A DNA stretch of 64,000 nucleotides from NCBI RefSeq assembly GCF_003605405.2, contig NZ_QYTW02000005.1, forward strand, positions 52,935 through 116,934, given 5' to 3'. Below the pieces are notes generated by a model. That model was not told the DNA's origin and searched no databases. It was given only the letters and a program-made list of their open reading frames with translations. The position numbers and the translations under genes are program-made. The stretch is from Siminovitchia terrae (GTDB lineage: Bacteria > Bacillota > Bacilli > Bacillales > Bacillaceae_C). Shown piece by piece: positions 56,620 to 64,000 of the stretch (within the stretch, counting starts at the first letter, position 1; each line of letters starts with the position of its first letter).

Positions 56620-57288
56620 ATGAAGATTCAAATTTTGTATGAAGACAATCATCTTCTTGTGGTGGAAAAGCCAGTGAATCTACCTGTACAGGAGGATAAC
56701 AGTGGTGATAAGGATCTGCTTACAGCATTAAAAGAAGATATTAAGATTCGCTATGAAAAGCCGGGAAACGTATATCTTGGGCTTGTACATCGCCTAGATC
56801 GCCCGGTAGGAGGCGTGATGGTTTTTGCAAAAACCTCCAAAGCAGCTTCCAGATTGTCTGATGCAATCAGGAGGCAACAGTTCGAAAGGACATATCTTGC
56901 TGTTGTCAGGGGGGTTCCACAGGAAGAAGCCCGGCTCGTGCATTACTTATATAAAGATCAGCGAAATAATATCGTTAAGGTGGTTTCCTCTAATCATAAG
57001 CAAGGAAAAAAGTCGATTTTGGAATATAGAGTGCTCGGCATGGCGGAGAACCTCAGTCTGTTGTCTGTCAGGCTGCTTACTGGGCGTTCCCATCAAATAC
57101 GGGTACAGCTTTCATCTATTGGCCATCCTTTGTATGGAGATCAAAAATACGGGCAGAATGTGAATCGTCCTGGGCAGCAAATAGCACTGTGGGCGAATAC
57201 TCTTGAATTTGCTCATCCAACGAAAAAAGAAATGGTCAGATTCGAATCAAGACCGCCAAAAGAGTATCCTTGGGAACTGTGGCGGTAA
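56620..57288 (+). CDS. RluA-family pseudouridine synthase
   Basis: A 222-residue enzyme with the catalytic motif LVHRLDRPVGGVMVFAKT (Asp of HRLDRP) and LLTGRSHQIRVQL. No S4 domain, so a short form as in YhcT-type proteins. It modifies uridine in tRNA or rRNA; the target is unknown. Confidence 0.85.
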   Translation: MKIQILYEDNHLLVVEKPVNLPVQEDNSGDKDLLTALKEDIKIRYEKPGNVYLGLVHRLDRPVGGVMVFAKTSKAASRLSDAIRRQQFERTYLAVVRGVPQEEARLVHYLYKDQRNNIVKVVSSNHKQGKKSILEYRVLGMAENLSLLSVRLLTGRSHQIRVQLSSIGHPLYGDQKYGQNVNRPGQQIALWANTLEFAHPTKKEMVRFESRPPKEYPWELWR

Positions 57289-57323
57289 TGTAAATGTGAG
57301 ATTCTAGTACTTACCTTCATATG

Positions 57324-57367
57324 ATGCTGTCTACGGAGCATATTGCTCCATAGACAGCATTTCTTTT
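57324..57367 (+). terminator. Terminator after the pseudouridine synthase gene
   Basis: ATGCTGTCTA / TAGACAGCAT with inner GGAGCA/TGCTCC, then TTCTTTT. Confidence 0.8.
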
Positions 57368-57489
57368 GCACCGATCATGTTATTCACACATCCAACAAAG
57401 AATGGCCCAATAAAAGTCAATCTAATTTAACAGATACCACACAACGTCCTCTTATGATGAAATGGAGAACATCAAAGGGAGGGACCTGC

Positions 57490-58824
57490 ATGAACTTTCC
57501 GGTTGTAGAGTTCCCGTGGCTGGGAAATGGTACTGTCATAGCAATCATAGCTATTATTCATGTCATTATCAGTCATGGTGTGGCTATAGGGATTACAACG
57601 CTCATGGTAACTGCGGAATATCGTGCAATACAAACTAATAACGAGCAATTAAGGAATGTGGCAAGAAAGCTTAGTAAGTGGGTATTAATCTTAACTACAA
57701 CAATAGGAGCCATTACAGGTGTTGGAATTTGGTTTTCAACGACAGTGATTCAACCTGACTCTATCGGCTCATTGCTGAGGATCTTTTTTTGGGCATGGTT
57801 TGTTGAATGGGTTGTATTTGTTACTGAGGTTGTTCTGCTCATTATTTATTATTACACGTGGGATAAGTGGGAAGGTGCTAAAAGGATCATCCATAACCGA
57901 ATCGGTGTTGCACTTGCTATATTCTCATGGATCACTGCCGCTATCATTACAGGTATTTTATCAGCAAAGCTTACACCGGGCAGGTGGACGGAAACCTTTT
58001 CTTTTTGGAATGCCTTCTTTAATCCTACCTATTTGCCGTCTTTAGCTTTCAGGACATTTCTTGCTGTGATGTTGGCTGTTGCACTTCTATCTTTCCCAAT
58101 AAAGATTTTTGTCAAGAACAAGTCACTTCAAGAAGATGTATTCAAGGTTTTGGGCTTTTGGACAGCCATTTGTTTGCCGGGAATATTAATTAGTGGGCTT
58201 TGGTATTTGCAGAGCATTCCCCCGGAAGCATATGACATGATTGTCTGGTCCACAGGAATGACTGATCAAGTGTTTAAAGTTCTGAATCTTTTGGGTCTGT
58301 TTGCTTTTGTGATTTTTGCTTTCTGGATGGTAATGAAGCCTAAGAAGCTGCCGCTTATTTTATCCATTGCAATATTTGGCACCTCAATGGCTTTTATCGC
58401 AGAATTTGAAGCAGTGCGCGAGTCTGTCCGAAAACCATTTATTATTTATGACTATATGTATGCCAACGGCGTTTTGGCAAAAAATGAAGAACTGTATAAA
58501 AAGGAAGGGTACCTTAAGCATTCTACCTTTTCAAAGGTCAAAGAGGTAACGGAGGACAATCGGGCTGAGGCAGGGATGGAACTATACAGGGGGCAATGCA
58601 TGTCTTGCCACACAGTGGACGGCTGGAGAGAGAAGCGGGCATTTAAACAAAGGCTTGCTGGCTGGGACGAAGAAAGCATTGCATCGTATATCCAAACTCT
58701 CCATGAAACTAGACCGTTTATGCCACCATTTGTAGGAACTGAAGATGAATTGAATGCGTTGGCACACTATTTGGCTGAAGTGACTAAAAAAGAACCGGTA
58801 TCCACAGCATTGGAGGGAAAGTGA
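57490..58824 (+). CDS. CydA-like membrane subunit with C-terminal cytochrome c
   Basis: A 444-residue protein with about eight helices in the first 330 residues. The N-terminal helix has His24 and His29 (IIHVIISHGVAIG), and helix 3 has Glu106 and Glu113 (FVEWVVFVTEV), placed like the haem-ligand His and the paired glutamates of cytochrome bd subunit I. The C-terminal domain has C370-M-S-C373-H374 and Met411 (RPFMPPF), a monohaem c-type cytochrome. The start ATG 57490 follows AGGGAGGG. It is not a standard CydA. Confidence 0.75.
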   Translation: MNFPVVEFPWLGNGTVIAIIAIIHVIISHGVAIGITTLMVTAEYRAIQTNNEQLRNVARKLSKWVLILTTTIGAITGVGIWFSTTVIQPDSIGSLLRIFFWAWFVEWVVFVTEVVLLIIYYYTWDKWEGAKRIIHNRIGVALAIFSWITAAIITGILSAKLTPGRWTETFSFWNAFFNPTYLPSLAFRTFLAVMLAVALLSFPIKIFVKNKSLQEDVFKVLGFWTAICLPGILISGLWYLQSIPPEAYDMIVWSTGMTDQVFKVLNLLGLFAFVIFAFWMVMKPKKLPLILSIAIFGTSMAFIAEFEAVRESVRKPFIIYDYMYANGVLAKNEELYKKEGYLKHSTFSKVKEVTEDNRAEAGMELYRGQCMSCHTVDGWREKRAFKQRLAGWDEESIASYIQTLHETRPFMPPFVGTEDELNALAHYLAEVTKKEPVSTALEGK

Positions 58825-58825
58825 T

Positions 58826-59893
58826 ATGTTGCAATTATTTTCCATCATACCGAAAGATATAGAACTAGCCATTCCTGGAAACATTGGTTTTTTTGAAGTG
58901 TTAATTGTAGTGAGCTTTCTGATGCATATTTTATTTGTCAACATTACTGTGGGCTCATCAACCCTTGCAGTATTTCAAGAAGTTAGAGGAATGCGGAAAA
59001 AAGAGAAGGTATTTGATGAGTTTGCTTTTCAATTGGCGAATCACACATCTATCCTAAAAAGTATTGCCGTCGTATTAGGAGTAGCGCCACTTTTGCTCAT
59101 CAGTGTCATCTATACGCAATATTTCTACCCTTCAACGCTGTTGATTGGTAAGGCTTGGCTCTCACTCCTTATTATTTTAATCACCGCATTTCTGATTCTA
59201 TATGCTTATAAGTTTCTTTGGAGAAAAATGGATAAAGGTGGTAAAAAAGTACTGCATGTTGCCATAGGTGCAAGCGGCAGTTTGCTACTTCTTTTCGTTC
59301 CGCTGATTTTCATTGTTAATGTTGTATCTATGCTATACCCGGAAATGTGGGCGGGGTCAAAAGGATTTTTTCATGGATTATTCTATTATCCTCAAATCTG
59401 GCAGCGGTATTTTCATTTTATTTTGGCTAGTTTTGCAGTTACGGGAATTTACCTCTATTTTTGGAATAACAGGCTGCAGAAAAAACTGAACACCCAATCC
59501 ATGGAAAACAATAAAAAACAGGAAAAGTTCATAGTCTATGTACATGGGAAAAGGTTGGGTCTGCAAGTTGCGATTTGGACAACCTTACTGCAGCTTATTT
59601 TCGGCACCATCCTATTAATTAGCTTTGAACGGCCAATTATGATGCTGTATATGGGAGAGGACCTTTTGTTGACAACACTGTTGCTAGTGTCTATTCTTTT
59701 GACCTTGGTCATGGTCTTTTTCCTCTATCAATTGCAAAAGCATGATGTTAAACGATATCTGATGCTTTCGTTAACCACCTTTCTTGTTGTGTTAAGCTTG
59801 ATGGGATGGATGCGTCATGAATTAAGGGAAAATTACTTGCAGCCGTATATTGATCAGAATCCACGGACTGCAAATGACATTGAAAGCAACTAA
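58826..59893 (+). CDS. CydA-like partner membrane subunit
   Basis: A 355-residue protein with about eight helices. Its first helix has His34 in FLMHILFVNITVGSS, again like CydA helix 1. No haem c site and no obvious Q-loop. The gene begins one base after the cytochrome c fusion, so the two form one complex. I do not recognise a named family. Confidence 0.65.
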   Translation: MLQLFSIIPKDIELAIPGNIGFFEVLIVVSFLMHILFVNITVGSSTLAVFQEVRGMRKKEKVFDEFAFQLANHTSILKSIAVVLGVAPLLLISVIYTQYFYPSTLLIGKAWLSLLIILITAFLILYAYKFLWRKMDKGGKKVLHVAIGASGSLLLLFVPLIFIVNVVSMLYPEMWAGSKGFFHGLFYYPQIWQRYFHFILASFAVTGIYLYFWNNRLQKKLNTQSMENNKKQEKFIVYVHGKRLGLQVAIWTTLLQLIFGTILLISFERPIMMLYMGEDLLLTTLLLVSILLTLVMVFFLYQLQKHDVKRYLMLSLTTFLVVLSLMGWMRHELRENYLQPYIDQNPRTANDIESN

Positions 59894-60137
59894 TCACTTT
59901 TAAACAGTAGGGGTACTTTGTAAAATTAAAGACAAGTGAATGTATGATTTTATTATGATAATAACAACTTGTCTTTAATGTCACACATTTTATCAAATTT
60001 AAGTACATCCCTTATATATAGTGGTGTTCTGATTAGTAACGCCAATAACGGATCCTCAGTTGGATTTGCTTTTTTTATCAACATATATTAAAGTAGATAA
60101 ATCTATTTACTAGTATTAAGAAAGGAGGCAAAAAGCC
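59894..60137. other. Intergenic region upstream of the MFS leader
   Basis: Inverted repeat TTAAAGACAAGT / ACTTGTCTTTAA at 59926-59978 (12-bp arms) follows the CydA-like pair and may stop it. No gene in this stretch. Confidence 0.4.
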
Positions 60138-60284
60138 ATGGGAACTGTTTTCAGAAGAATTGCAACAGAAGTAAAGTCATATTTACATTTAGGAGATTTA
60201 CTTTCAATGGGACCAGTCTGTCCTTTTTTAAGCAAACTTCATATAGAGACCAGCTACCGGAAGCTTTTTGTCTTTTTATTTTAG
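60138..60284 (+). CDS. Leader peptide upstream of the MFS gene
   Basis: A 48-codon ORF with AAAGGAGG seven to eight bases before ATG 60138. It contains MGPVCPFLS and an aromatic tail (KLFVFLF). A terminator-type hairpin (AGACGC / GCGTCT, then TTTTTT, about 60342-60369) follows. A regulatory peptide is the best guess; no family match. Confidence 0.45.
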   Translation: MGTVFRRIATEVKSYLHLGDLLSMGPVCPFLSKLHIETSYRKLFVFLF

Positions 60285-60341
60285 AATCTGTAGAAAACCC
60301 TTAAATTGTTTGTGCATTTTGATTAAATACTAAGCAATAAC

Positions 60342-60369
60342 TAGACGCAGGTTTTATATAGCGTCTTTT
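60342..60369 (+). terminator. Attenuator terminator before the MFS gene
   Basis: AGACGC / GCGTCT with a run of six T, lying between the leader peptide and the MFS gene. Confidence 0.6.
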
Positions 60370-60585
60370 TTCGTTTTACAGGAGAAGAATTGAGAGGTGA
60401 ATGTGTATACAGCCTCTTGTTGGATGAAATTCATGAAAAAGTGGTCAATGGTTCAGGTAAGAGACCACAAAATAACGAAAAACCAAGTTGTAATAATTGG
60501 TGTGATCCCAATAAAGGAGTTATAGAAAGGGTGAGACAATTGTTTAAAAATCTTAGGCAATATAGAAACGTCTCAGTGTTCCAAA

Positions 60586-60616
60586 CGCTTCTAATTTAGA
60601 AAAATAATTAGAAGCG
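60586..60616 (+). promoter_or_regulatory. Hairpin sequestering the MFS ribosome site
   Basis: CGCTTCTAATT / AATTAGAAGCG are perfect 11-bp arms. The second arm runs into GAAGCGAGG, the probable ribosome site of the MFS gene, 12 bp before its ATG. It could block translation until opened. Confidence 0.6.
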
Positions 60617-60628
60617 AGGAATAATAAT

Positions 60629-61795
60629 ATGAAAAAACAGAAAATCTTTAATAGATCATTTCTATTTTTATTTATAAGTAACTTTTTAGTTTTTATAGGG
60701 TTTGAAATGTTGCTCCCTATTTTACCAGCCTATTTGTTAAGCATGAATGCATCTTCCATTCAAGTTGGTCTAATGACAACATTATTTACACTAGGCGCTG
60801 TTCTAATCAGACCTTTTGTAGGGTACTATTTAATTAGTAACCAACGGAAAAGTCTTGCCATTATTGCAAGTGCAGCTTTAATGATTATTACAATGCTGTA
60901 TCCTTTTCTTAATATTATTTGGCTTTTACTATTGTTACGACTTTTCCATGGCGCAGCGTGGGGAGTATCAACCACAGCCAATAGTACAATTGTAGTCGAT
61001 TTAATTCCTAAGACACGGTTAGGAGAAGGTATAGGGTATTTTTCTATTTCAACAACGGTCGGGGCTATCATTGCGCCTAGTATAGGTATCCTTATCTATG
61101 ACTCTTTTTCCTTCAATATTTTAATTTGGTCATCAGTAGTACTCAGTCTATTGGCAGTCATTGCGCTTCAATTTGTATATTCACCTACTCCTGTTAAACA
61201 TGAGAAGCAACTATTTCAATTTTTTGAAGCGATTTTTGAAAAAGACGCATGGTTCCCAGCATTGCTGACTGTTATTACAACACTTGGTTTTGGAGCGATT
61301 ATTACTTTTTTAGTTCTTTTTGGAAATCAAAAGGGATTAGATCATATTTTTCTATTCTTCCTTATCAATGCGACTGTCTCAACTTTACTACGTCCGTTTA
61401 CAGGAAAGTGGTATGACGAAAAAGGACCTTGGTCTATCATCATTGTGTCAGCAGTGCTAGGATTTTTGTCACTTGTAATGCTGTCTTATACGACAAATAA
61501 TCTTTATCTTATTATTGCAGCGATTTTATTTGGTGCAGGTTATGGAAATGTTATGCCATGTTTACAAACATGGACGGTTCAAAAGGTAAGTCAAGAAAAA
61601 AGTGGCGCAGCCAACGCGACCTTTCTTTCCAGTTTTGACGTCGGTGTTGGAGTTAGCGCATTTGTATTAGGGATTTTAGCTGAATGGATTAGTTTAGAGA
61701 TGATCTTCCGGGTTGTTAGTCTAAGTTTTATTTTTGTTGCTGTTTTAGTCTATAAGGATTTTTTAAATGAAAAGAAAAGGTATAAAAATATATAA
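60629..61795 (+). CDS. MFS drug exporter-like protein
   Basis: A 388-residue protein with 12 helices. It has the DHA1-type GAVLIRPFVGYYL motif and RLFHGAAWGVSTTANSTIV. Substrate unknown. ATG 60629 is preceded by GAAGCGAGG. The leader upstream suggests regulated expression. Confidence 0.8.
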   Translation: MKKQKIFNRSFLFLFISNFLVFIGFEMLLPILPAYLLSMNASSIQVGLMTTLFTLGAVLIRPFVGYYLISNQRKSLAIIASAALMIITMLYPFLNIIWLLLLLRLFHGAAWGVSTTANSTIVVDLIPKTRLGEGIGYFSISTTVGAIIAPSIGILIYDSFSFNILIWSSVVLSLLAVIALQFVYSPTPVKHEKQLFQFFEAIFEKDAWFPALLTVITTLGFGAIITFLVLFGNQKGLDHIFLFFLINATVSTLLRPFTGKWYDEKGPWSIIIVSAVLGFLSLVMLSYTTNNLYLIIAAILFGAGYGNVMPCLQTWTVQKVSQEKSGAANATFLSSFDVGVGVSAFVLGILAEWISLEMIFRVVSLSFIFVAVLVYKDFLNEKKRYKNI

Positions 61796-61810
61796 AATCG
61801 ATATAAAAAC

Positions 61811-61848
61811 AAATCCACTTCTATGTTAATAGAGGTGGGATTTTTTTG
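61811..61848 (+). terminator. Terminator after the MFS gene
   Basis: AAATCCACTTCTAT / ATAGAGGTGGGATTT (with wobble) followed by TTTTTT. Confidence 0.75.
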
Positions 61849-61863
61849 TTGATATACTTTTAA

Positions 61864-62054
61864 CTTCATTCAGCAGAAGTCTCCCACTTCAGTAAGTGGT
61901 GAGATGAATGCCTATTGGTATTCCATTCAGTGGGGGTTCAAACCCCGGCTGAATAAAGTGAAAGCCTCCGGCGGATGCCACAGATTTTCAGAGGAAATTT
62001 ATCGAGCTTAAGCTCGATAAAATCTAGGCGCAAATACGCCAAGGCGCATTTGAT
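61864..62054 (+). mobile_element. 190-bp repeat element, copy 10
   Basis: 191 bp, after TTTAA, 16 bp past the MFS terminator. The third hairpin loop is CTTAAG (GAGCTTAAGCTC) and stays paired. Confidence 0.85.
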
Positions 62055-62126
62055 TAAAAGAATTTCCCCTTCTTTTTCATTTATAATGATAAGGAAGGTT
62101 CAACCAAGTTAAGCGAGGGAATAGAA

Positions 62127-62975
62127 ATGAACAGTCAAACGGTATTGATTACTGGTGCATCCAGTGGTTTTGGGCTGCTGACCGCAATTGAACTGGCAAA
62201 GAAAGGCTTCTTTGTCATTGCAACAATGAGAAACATGGAAAAATCAGCCTATATTAAACAGTTGAGCAAGGAAAGTCATGTAGAAGGACGACTGGAATAT
62301 TTGCAGCTTGATGTGGCAAGTACAAAATCCGTAGAAAATTTCTCGTATCAATTGCGGGATCTTCCCCCAATTGATATTTTAATAAACAATGCCGGCTTTG
62401 CGCTTGGCGGCTTTTGCGAAGATGTCAGTTTAATAGAGTATAAAGAACAATTTGAAACGAATTTTTTTGGAGTGATCTCTGTTACACAAGTAGTTCTTCC
62501 TTATATGAGACAACGAAAAAAAGGGAAAATCATTAATGTGAGCAGTATTTCGGGGAGAGTGGGATTTCCGGGATTGTCTCCATATGCTGCTTCAAAAAAT
62601 GCATTGGAAGGCTGGAGTGAATGTTTGCGGCTGGAAGTAAAGCCATTTGGAATAGATGTTGCTTTAATTGAACCGGGATCGTTTAAAACTTCGATTTGGT
62701 CTACTGGCAAAAAAATAGCCGAGAAGTCCAAAGCCGATGATTCTCCTTATGGCCAATATATGAATGCCATAGAAAGCGAACTGGAACAAGGGCAAAACAA
62801 ACTAGGAGATCCCGAAGAAGTTGTCCAGCTAGTAGTAAAATTATGCAAGAAAAAAGATATAAGGAAGCTCCGGTATCCTATCGGCAGTGGGGTGAAAACA
62901 GCGTTGTTTCTAAAAAATATACTCCCTTGGACGGTGTGGGAAAAGGTGTTTTTTAAGAAACTAAAAATAAAATAA
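62127..62975 (+). CDS. Short-chain dehydrogenase/reductase
   Basis: A 282-residue SDR. The cofactor motif is TGASSGFG (residues 9-16), then NNAG, a catalytic Ser in INVSSISG, and YAASK. The C-terminal extension is basic. Substrate unknown. GCGAGGG precedes ATG 62127. Confidence 0.85.
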   Translation: MNSQTVLITGASSGFGLLTAIELAKKGFFVIATMRNMEKSAYIKQLSKESHVEGRLEYLQLDVASTKSVENFSYQLRDLPPIDILINNAGFALGGFCEDVSLIEYKEQFETNFFGVISVTQVVLPYMRQRKKGKIINVSSISGRVGFPGLSPYAASKNALEGWSECLRLEVKPFGIDVALIEPGSFKTSIWSTGKKIAEKSKADDSPYGQYMNAIESELEQGQNKLGDPEEVVQLVVKLCKKKDIRKLRYPIGSGVKTALFLKNILPWTVWEKVFFKKLKIK

Positions 62976-63049
62976 TGCTCTTAGAGATTCTACTGACAAA
63001 TGGCTTGAATTTTATGTTGAGTGGATGATGGTCCTTCCGAGTTGTTTAT

Positions 63050-64000
63050 CATTTCCTGACAGAAGACTCCCACTTCAAGGAATATAAAGGGCGGAGCCCA
63101 ATGAGTAAGTGGGAGATGAATGTCAGTTGGCGATAGCCGAAACGGGTATCATTATGATAAAATGGAAACAAACGTTCTTGTTGAGGTGGAATTAATGTTA
63201 GTCAACAAAGCGTACAAATTTCGCATATATCCAAACCAAAAACAAGAAATCCTCATTGCTAAAACAATCGGCTGTTCACGTTTCGTATTCAATCATTTTT
63301 TAGCAAAGTGGAAGGATGCCTACAAGGAAACAGGCAAAGGATTAACCTACAATTCTTGTTCTGCTGAATTACCACAACTAAAAAAGGAATTAGTATGGTT
63401 AAAAGAAGTTGACAGCACTGCGATTCAATCTTCACTTAAAAACCTTGCTGATTCGTATTCGCGATTTTTCAAGAAACAAAACAGAGCACCTCGCTTCAAA
63501 TCTAAAAAGAACAAAGTGCAATCCTATACAACCAAGCACACGAATGGTAATATCGCCATTGAAGGTAACAAAATTAAATTGCCTAAACTTGGTCTTGTTC
63601 GTTTTGCAAAAAGTCGTGATATAGAAGGTCGTATTCTTAACGCAACTGTTAGACGTAATCCAAGTGGCAAATACTTTGTGTCCGTCTTGGTTGAAACAGA
63701 AGTACATGAGTTGCCTAAGACAGGTTCTTCTATTGGCGTTGATGTTGGCTTAAAGAACTTTACGATTCTTTCTAACGGAACAGAATACGAAAACCCTAAA
63801 TGGTTTCGTAAACTTGAAGAAAAATTAGCGAAAGCACAACGCATTCTTTCCAGACGACAAGAATTAGCATTCAAACGAAAATGTAAATTAGATGAAGCAA
63901 AAAATGTTCAAAAACAAAAACGTAAAGTAGCACGCCTCCATGAAAAAGTCACAAACGCAAGAACAGACTACTTACATAAAATCTCTACTGATATTGTCAA
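63050..64000 (+). mobile_element. IS200/IS605-type element carrying tnpB (partial)
   Basis: The left end starts at C63050 after TTTAT: CATTTCCTGACAGAAG, then the hairpin CTCCCACTT / AAGTGGGAG. No tnpA gene lies between this end and tnpB. The right end is beyond the window. Confidence 0.75.
63195..64000 (+). CDS. tnpB: TnpB RNA-guided nuclease, N-terminal part
   Basis: The visible 268 codons are open to the edge. The N-terminal region (AYKFRIYPNQKQEILIAKT) and GVDVGLKNF, with the first RuvC aspartate, are typical. ATG 63195 follows GAGGTGG. The other RuvC motifs, the zinc finger and the omega RNA region are not in view. Confidence 0.85.
   Translation, partial: MLVNKAYKFRIYPNQKQEILIAKTIGCSRFVFNHFLAKWKDAYKETGKGLTYNSCSAELPQLKKELVWLKEVDSTAIQSSLKNLADSYSRFFKKQNRAPRFKSKKNKVQSYTTKHTNGNIAIEGNKIKLPKLGLVRFAKSRDIEGRILNATVRRNPSGKYFVSVLVETEVHELPKTGSSIGVDVGLKNFTILSNGTEYENPKWFRKLEEKLAKAQRILSRRQELAFKRKCKLDEAKNVQKQKRKVARLHEKVTNARTDYLHKISTDIV

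Noticed and set aside
6330..62054. The repeats as tRNA genes, because of the GGTTCAAACC stretch
   Set aside because: The loop and other arms do not fit a tRNA cloverleaf, and the acceptor stem is absent.

Overview
The window looks like a chromosomal segment of a low-GC Gram-positive endospore-former of the family Bacillaceae. The grounds are strong AGGAGG-type ribosome sites, frequent TTG and GTG starts, a T-box leader, a cytochrome aa3 quinol oxidase operon (qoxABCD), FapR-like operators on fatty-acid genes, and several gene sets whose order matches Bacillus loci (yvaF-yvaE-yvaD, bmrCD, yhaQ-yhaP). No rRNA, tRNA, CRISPR array or prophage was seen. Gene names rest on recognition of the protein sequences, not on a database search.

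Layout. 1-4.8 kb: end of an ABC1/UbiB kinase gene, a broken lipoprotein gene, a cupin protein, and leuA behind a T-box. 4.8-6.3 kb: TetR-SMR drug efflux operon. 6.7-9.4 kb: a DUF523 protein, then plsC, fabH and fabZ on the minus strand with two FapR-like sites. 9.7-16.3 kb: a reductase, a divergent LysE exporter/MocR regulator pair, and a base-excision-repair pair (Fpg-like glycosylase plus endonuclease IV). 16.5-26.9 kb: DHA2 efflux pump, a DUF1835 protein, a two-component system with a three-gene ABC exporter, and an ABC-F resistance protein behind an attenuator. 27.5-32.6 kb: a tripartite tricarboxylate transporter (minus strand), then a decayed patch with a frameshifted SUKH gene and a broken GNAT gene. 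33-40 kb: heterodimeric multidrug ABC transporter bmrCD with a peptide leader, then PadR-DUF2812-YhaQ-YhaP. 40-46.2 kb: PhoX and IS110 debris, a pentapeptide-repeat protein, a P-loop kinase, a dienelactone hydrolase, and a TetR/HU-like/ABC efflux operon. 46.4-57.3 kb: NCS2 purine permease, qoxABCD, GNAT, LOG protein, EamA exporter, an unknown 479-residue protein, and an RluA-type pseudouridine synthase. 57.5-64 kb: two membrane subunits resembling halves of a cytochrome bd subunit I, one with a cytochrome c tail, an MFS exporter with a structured leader, a short-chain dehydrogenase, and the start of a TnpB transposon.

Two themes stand out. First, ten copies of a 190-bp element are scattered between genes, all in one orientation, each following TTTAA or a close variant. 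One interrupts a GNAT gene and so fixes its exact ends. Their left end matches that of the TnpB element at the right edge, so they look like non-autonomous IS200/IS605 derivatives. Second, the region is rich in export and antibiotic-defence genes. Three of these (ABC-F, bmrCD, the MFS pump at 60.6 kb) carry leaders with short peptides and competing hairpins that suggest antibiotic-sensing attenuation. The CydA-like pair with a c-type haem is the least familiar enzyme in the window.
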